Part shown: piece by piece, positions 8,002 through 10,932 of the stretch | Layout: each line of letters begins with the position of its first letter | Numbering within the stretch: position 1 is the stretch's first letter | NCBI GenBank assembly: GCA_937859855.1 | Contig: CALMAR010000290.1 | Span: forward strand, 4,592 to 15,523 | DNA length: 10,932 nt | Source: an uncultured Kineosporia sp. | GTDB taxonomy: Bacteria; Actinomycetota; Actinomycetes; Actinomycetales; Kineosporiaceae | Direction of reading: 5' to 3' | Notes under the pieces: generated by a model | Seen by the model: the letters and a program-made list of their open reading frames with translations, nothing else | What the model was told of the DNA's origin: nothing | Databases searched by the model: none | Program-made: the position numbers and the translations under genes

Positions 8002-8148
8002 GTGAACTCCCATGTCTGGCAGACCGCGGGCAGGAGGACGACGGGATTCGCCAAGCCTCACGGTGACTCGGCGCCGACCTCCAACGGACGCCAGCGCCGT
8101 CCGAAAGGTGGTCGCGGGCATGCGAAGAGAGGTCGCCGTCAAGCCCCC

Positions 8149-8544
8149 TCACGGTACGGGGGCGGCCAGCCTGGGGTCAAACCAGCGCGCCTCATTCCGC
8201 AGCTGCGCGGTCACGGGGATCTGGTCAGACGGGTAGTGCACTTTCACGACCGAGCGAGGGAACTGTACGTCTCCTACAAACACCGGATTCTGCCGCCCGG
8301 GCCAGTCATGATCGACCGGTACGAACCGGGCGAAGATCTCCCGCCTCGGCAACCGCCCGTTCACGTTGACCACATCAGACACGACCCACGGACCGGCGTA
8401 ACCGGCTATGGTCCTCTCCTGCGAGTCTCCCGTTGCAACGACACGCCGGGGGGATCCGCGGACCGGATCATGCGCTGTCGGGCTGACCCGATCGGCAGAG
8501 ACCACCGGGGGGCCGTACTGGACGGGCAGAGTCGGGGTCGCCAC
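8149..8544 (-). CDS. Unrecognised candidate gene between dnaA and rpmH (possibly decayed)
   Basis: This 131-codon frame has no family I recognise. Its last 90 codons (residues 42-131) have by hand count about 70% GC at codon position 1, 46% at position 2 and 79% at position 3, the pattern expected of a real gene in a GC-rich genome. The predicted product looks protein-like: beta-prone stretches GPWVVSDVVNVNGR (51-64) and NPVFVGDVQFPRSVVKVHYP (86-105), then RWFDP (120-124). There is no membrane segment. The GTG start at 8544 has no Shine-Dalgarno. A strong one (AGGAGAGGA, 8412-8420) precedes an ATA codon at 8407-8409 with about 6 nt after AGGAG, which could be a lost or unusual start. It would be co-directional with rpmH and end 147 nt before it. 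It may be a small gene, a remnant, or chance. Confidence 0.4.
   Translation of the reverse strand: MATPTLPVQYGPPVVSADRVSPTAHDPVRGSPRRVVATGDSQERTIAGYAGPWVVSDVVNVNGRLPRREIFARFVPVDHDWPGRQNPVFVGDVQFPRSVVKVHYPSDQIPVTAQLRNEARWFDPRLAAPVP
8151..8180 (-). promoter_or_regulatory. Possible rpmH promoter
   Basis: On the minus strand TTGACC (8180-8175) and TACCGT (8156-8151) are separated by 18 nt, resembling a sigma-70-type promoter about 150 nt upstream of the rpmH start. It would run into rpmH-rnpA-yidD. It overlaps the 3' end of the candidate frame at 8149-8544, so both may not be functional. Support is sequence resemblance only. Confidence 0.3.
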
Positions 8545-8587
8545 CGATGTCGGCGGCGACCCTTGGTCACAGACGTGCTACATCCTC

Positions 8588-8618
8588 GTACACAGCTTGT
8601 GGACAAGCATGTGGACGG
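8588..8618 (-). promoter_or_regulatory. DnaA-box cluster upstream of dnaA
   Basis: TGTGGACAA at 8598-8606 is the exact reverse complement of the actinobacterial DnaA box TTGTCCACA. It sits in a small inverted repeat, GCTTGT-GG-ACAAGC (8595-8608). A second, weaker box (TGTGGACGG, 8610-8618) follows at 12-nt spacing in the same orientation. GTACACAGCT (8588-8597) directly precedes them. The cluster is about 95-125 nt upstream of the dnaA start, a position suited to DnaA autoregulation or origin function. Confidence 0.65.
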
Positions 8619-8711
8619 AGGCGGGCTCTCTTCGGCGACCCAGTGGCCATACGGCTCCTCAGCCAGTAACCGCATCAGCCGCGGAGCAGAACCAAGGGAG
8701 TGTGAGCGGCG

Positions 8712-8720
8712 TTGTCCACG
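8712..8720 (+). promoter_or_regulatory. DnaA-box-like sequence containing the dnaA start codon
   Basis: TTGTCCACG, the first three codons of dnaA, differs from the DnaA box TTGTCCACA at the last base only. If bound, DnaA would cover its own initiation codon. The match is direct; function is inferred. Confidence 0.35.
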
Positions 8721-10343
8721 CCTGATGAGAACTTCTCTGCGGTCTGGCGCCGTGCTGTCGAAAAGCTGGATGCGGCCGGAGTCACCCCGCAGCAGAAGGC
8801 GTTCATCCGGCTGGCCCGCCCAGTCGGCCTGCTGGATGGCACTGCGCTGCTGGCTGCTCCGAACGAGCTGACCAAGGAGATCCTGGAGCAGCGGGTGCGC
8901 GACACGATCACCGATCTGCTCGCCGCGGAACTCGGATCGCCGGTCCGGCTCGCCGTCACCGTGGACTCAACGGTGGACAGTGCGGCCGACGGCACGGATG
9001 AGGAGCCAGGCGGCGTGCCGCTGCAGGCCGAAGCCACCGACGTGATCGATATTCGTAGTGCCGATCGAGCTTCCTCCGGCCTGGCCGGGACCGAGATCCC
9101 CGCACGCGGGACGGCGTCATACGCCACCGGCCCGGGTGTCCCGGCCACCGGCTACGGAAGTGGCCTGGAACGGGCCCGTGATCGGGCGGCCATCGGAGCC
9201 GACGAGCATGGGCAGGACACGTCCTGGCCGGAGTCCGGGCCGAGCCGGGCCAACTCCGGCGCCGACAATGTGGTGCTGAACCGGGCACCGTCGCGGACCA
9301 ATTCCGAGCCGGCCCGGCTGAACCCCAAGTACACCTTCGAGACTTTCGTGATCGGCGCCAGCAACCGGTTCGCCCACGCGGCCGCGGTCGCGGTCGCCGA
9401 AGCGCCGGCCAAGGCGTACAACCCCCTGTTCGTCTACGGCGAATCCGGACTGGGCAAGACCCATCTGCTGCACGCGATCGGGCACTACGCGCAGAACCTG
9501 TATCCGGGGGTCAAGGTTCGCTATGTGAACTCGGAGGAGTTCACCAACGACTTCATCAACAGCATTCGTGACGACAAGGCCAGCGCCTTCCAGCGCCGTT
9601 ATCGCGACGTCGACGTGCTGCTCATCGACGACATCCAGTTCCTGCAGGGCAAGGTGCAGACTCAGGAGGAGTTCTTCCACACCTTCAACACCCTGCACAA
9701 CGCCAACAAGCAGGTGGTGATCACCTCCGACCTCGCGCCCAAGCAACTGGCCGGGTTCGAGGAGAGAATGCGGTCCCGGTTCGAGTGGGGACTGATCACC
9801 GACGTTCAGCCGCCCGACCTGGAGACCCGGATCGCGATCCTTCGGAAGAAGGCGATCGGCGAGCGGCTCGAGGTCCGCGACGACGTGATGGAGTACATCG
9901 CCAGCCGGATCTCCACCAATATCCGTGAACTCGAGGGCGCGCTGATCCGGGTGACCGCGTTCGCCAGCCTGAACCGCCAGCAGGTGGATCTATCCCTGGC
10001 CGAGATCGTGCTGAAGGACCTGATCCCGGCCGACAACACCCCCGAGATCACGTCGGCGACGATCATGGCTCAGACCGCGGCCTACTTCAGTCTGAGCATG
10101 GAAGATCTGTGCGGTGCCTCCCGATCCCGGACCCTGGTGAACGCCCGGCAGATCGCCATGTATCTGTGCCGTGAGCTGACCCAGTTGTCCCTGCCGAAAA
10201 TCGGCCAGCTGTTCGGCGGCCGCGATCACACCACAGTGATCCACGCTGAACGCAAGATCCGGACCTTGATGGCTGAACGACGTTCCACCTATAACCAGGT
10301 CACCGAGCTGACGAACCGGATCAAGCAGACCTCGCGCGGCTAG
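8712..10343 (+). CDS. dnaA: Chromosomal replication initiator protein DnaA
   Basis: DnaA is the AAA+ ATPase that binds DnaA boxes, melts oriC and helps load the helicase. The 543 aa show all four domains: domain I (about 1-85, interaction and helicase loading), an acidic Gly/Ser/Ala-rich linker, domain II (about 86-202), the AAA+ domain III from [12 protein letters not shown] (204-215), and domain IV (about 440-543). Key motifs are Walker A GESGLGKT (243-250), Walker B LLIDDIQF (303-310), sensor 1 VITSD (336-340), the arginine-finger region RMRSRFEWG (352-360), sensor 2 NIRELEGAL (403-411) and the DNA-binding signature [15 protein letters not shown] (502-516). The start must be TTG at 8712: an in-frame TGA lies at 8703-8705 and no early in-frame ATG or GTG exists. 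AAGGGAG (8694-8700) is the likely Shine-Dalgarno, 11 nt away, which is long. It is divergent from rpmH. Confidence 0.98.
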   Translation: MSTPDENFSAVWRRAVEKLDAAGVTPQQKAFIRLARPVGLLDGTALLAAPNELTKEILEQRVRDTITDLLAAELGSPVRLAVTVDSTVDSAADGTDEEPGGVPLQAEATDVIDIRSADRASSGLAGTEIPARGTASYATGPGVPATGYGSGLERARDRAAIGADEHGQDTSWPESGPSRANSGADNVVLNRAPSRTNSEPARLNPKYTFETFVIGASNRFAHAAAVAVAEAPAKAYNPLFVYGESGLGKTHLLHAIGHYAQNLYPGVKVRYVNSEEFTNDFINSIRDDKASAFQRRYRDVDVLLIDDIQFLQGKVQTQEEFFHTFNTLHNANKQVVITSDLAPKQLAGFEERMRSRFEWGLITDVQPPDLETRIAILRKKAIGERLEVRDDVMEYIASRISTNIRELEGALIRVTAFASLNRQQVDLSLAEIVLKDLIPADNTPEITSATIMAQTAAYFSLSMEDLCGASRSRTLVNARQIAMYLCRELTQLSLPKIGQLFGGRDHTTVIHAERKIRTLMAERRSTYNQVTELTNRIKQTSRG

Positions 10344-10363
10344 CTGGAGTCGTTCGCAGCGGT

Positions 10364-10380
10364 CATTCACTGGGTGAATG
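10364..10380. repeat. Perfect hairpin 1 after dnaA
   Basis: CATTCAC (10364-10370) and GTGAATG (10374-10380) are exact reverse complements around a TGG loop, starting 21 nt after the dnaA stop. No T-tract follows. With the next hairpin it may end dnaA transcription or be an oriC structural element. Confidence 0.65.
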
Positions 10381-10386
10381 TCGCAA

Positions 10387-10403
10387 CGTATCCAACGGAT
10401 ACG
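10387..10403. repeat. Perfect hairpin 2 after dnaA
   Basis: CGTATCC (10387-10393) and GGATACG (10397-10403) are exact reverse complements around AAC. It lies 6 nt after the preceding hairpin and has the same geometry (7-bp arms, 3-nt loop) but an unrelated sequence. Confidence 0.65.
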
Positions 10404-10552
10404 CTTAGTACACAGCTGGGGAAAAGCCTGTGGACGCCCCTTTTCTGGCACTCTCCTCGCGAGTACGGCAGCAGCGACTCATCTCGGGCGCTTGGCACAT
10501 CTCAGCGATGGTCGGGAGAGTCGAATGAGTATCCGAAGGCCGGGGATAACGG

Positions 10553-10561
10553 CGTGGACAA
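10553..10561 (-). promoter_or_regulatory. Best DnaA-box match in the oriC candidate
   Basis: Read on the minus strand this is TTGTCCACG, one base from TTGTCCACA and identical to the sequence at the dnaA start codon. A weaker box (GAGTCCACA, 10593-10585) lies 32 nt further along in the same orientation. Confidence 0.5.
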
Positions 10562-10825
10562 GCGCCCGATCACCGGGGATCGGTTGTGGACTCAGGTGCG
10601 CAATCCTGGACAGCTGAATGACATCTGCGCCGCCGGTGCGCCGCCGTCCACCGATCCTCACCAGCCAGACCGTATTGATCACCAGCTCGCTGACACCCGC
10701 TCGCCGGGTATGACCAGGCACAACGCCGGATTTCCACAGCGTCAACAGCCCCTATGACAAACCCTGAATTTGTCTCAGCAGAAGGAATCCATCCACCCAC
10801 AGTTAGGCCCCGATCGATCCATGGT

Positions 10826-10857
10826 GGGCCGGCCCAAAAAGCTTCTGCTTGCCGGCC
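10826..10857. repeat. GC-rich palindrome and long hairpin in the oriC candidate
   Basis: GGGCCGGCCC (10826-10835) is itself a perfect 10-bp palindrome. Its GGCCGGC (10827-10833) also pairs with GCCGGCC (10851-10857). Inside, AAGC (10839-10842) pairs with GCTT (10847-10850) around TTCT, giving an 11-bp stem interrupted by a 5-nt bulge (10834-10838). It may be a terminator or origin-boundary structure. Confidence 0.5.
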
Positions 10858-10932
10858 TGGCGCAGGTTACGCAGTGCCTGTCACCTGCCGTAGGGTCGTC
10901 TGCGCAGCTACGCACGTTCTGCCGCCCAGTCC

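Larger units (their letters stand above)
10344..10932. other. Probable oriC: dnaA-downstream intergenic region, open at the right edge
   Basis: No credible gene is present for 589 nt after dnaA, the position of oriC (dnaA-dnaN) in actinobacteria. DnaA-box-like sequences on the minus strand are TTGTCCACG (10561-10553, one mismatch to TTGTCCACA), GCGTCCACA (10437-10429), GAGTCCACA (10593-10585) and TTATCCCCG (10549-10541), each with two. ATTTCCACA (10730-10738) is a two-mismatch plus-strand match. A less GC-rich stretch around 10750-10800 contains a GACAAA...TTTGTC inverted repeat (10756-10774) and could be the unwinding element. dnaN would be expected just past the window. Assignment rests on position and box density; no perfect box was found here. 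Confidence 0.75.

Noticed and set aside
8366..8394. TTGACC on the plus strand upstream of dnaA as a promoter -35
   Set aside because: No acceptable -10 hexamer lies 16-19 nt downstream, and it falls in the candidate minus-strand gene.
7510..8871. 453-codon plus-strand open frame running through the rnpA-rpmH-dnaA region
   Set aside because: It lies antisense to the unmistakable rnpA and rpmH and overlaps the dnaA start; its product is Arg/Pro/His-rich. It is a GC-rich antisense shadow.
1..10932. Mobile elements, CRISPR arrays, tRNA or rRNA genes, toxin-antitoxin or defence genes
   Set aside because: No transposase, integrase, direct-repeat array, tRNA-like fold or defence-family motif was visible on either strand.

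Overview
The window is the replication-origin neighbourhood of a GC-rich actinobacterial chromosome. The gene order rpmH-rnpA-yidD-yidC-jag-rsmG-parA-parB, divergent from dnaA, is the classical origin cluster. The ParA and ParB sequences, the many GTG/TTG starts and the TTGTCCACA-type DnaA boxes fit Actinobacteria. Propionibacteriaceae or a close relative is my best guess; this is inference from protein style, not from a search.

Layout. On the minus strand, reading right to left: rpmH (8001-7864), rnpA (7830-7426), yidD (7429-6983, overlapping rnpA by 4 nt), yidC (6967-5939), jag (5771-5121), rsmG (5103-4387), a 1.59 kb stretch with no recognisable gene (2800-4386), then the tightly coupled parA (2799-1297) and parB (1294-104). 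On the plus strand, dnaA occupies 8712-10343. It is followed by at least 589 nt without a gene that probably hold oriC; dnaN would be expected beyond the right edge. Between rpmH and dnaA lies a 710-nt gap. It contains an unassigned reading frame (8149-8544, minus) with coding-like codon structure, and a DnaA-box cluster close to dnaA.

How it works together. DnaA binds boxes around its own gene and in oriC to start replication. ParB loads on parS sites and ParA moves the ParB-parS complexes, segregating the new origins; four parS-like sites are visible. rpmH (ribosomal protein bL34), rnpA (RNase P protein), yidD/yidC (membrane protein insertion), jag (KH-R3H RNA-binding protein) and rsmG (16S rRNA m7G methyltransferase) form the usual translation and membrane-insertion block.

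I see no mobile element, CRISPR array, tRNA or rRNA. Nothing clearly amounts to a new system. The points most worth checking are the unassigned frame between rpmH and dnaA, the parA-rsmG gap with its consensus DnaA box and parS-like sites, the uniformly one-off parS sites, and the DnaA-box-like sequence that contains the dnaA start codon.
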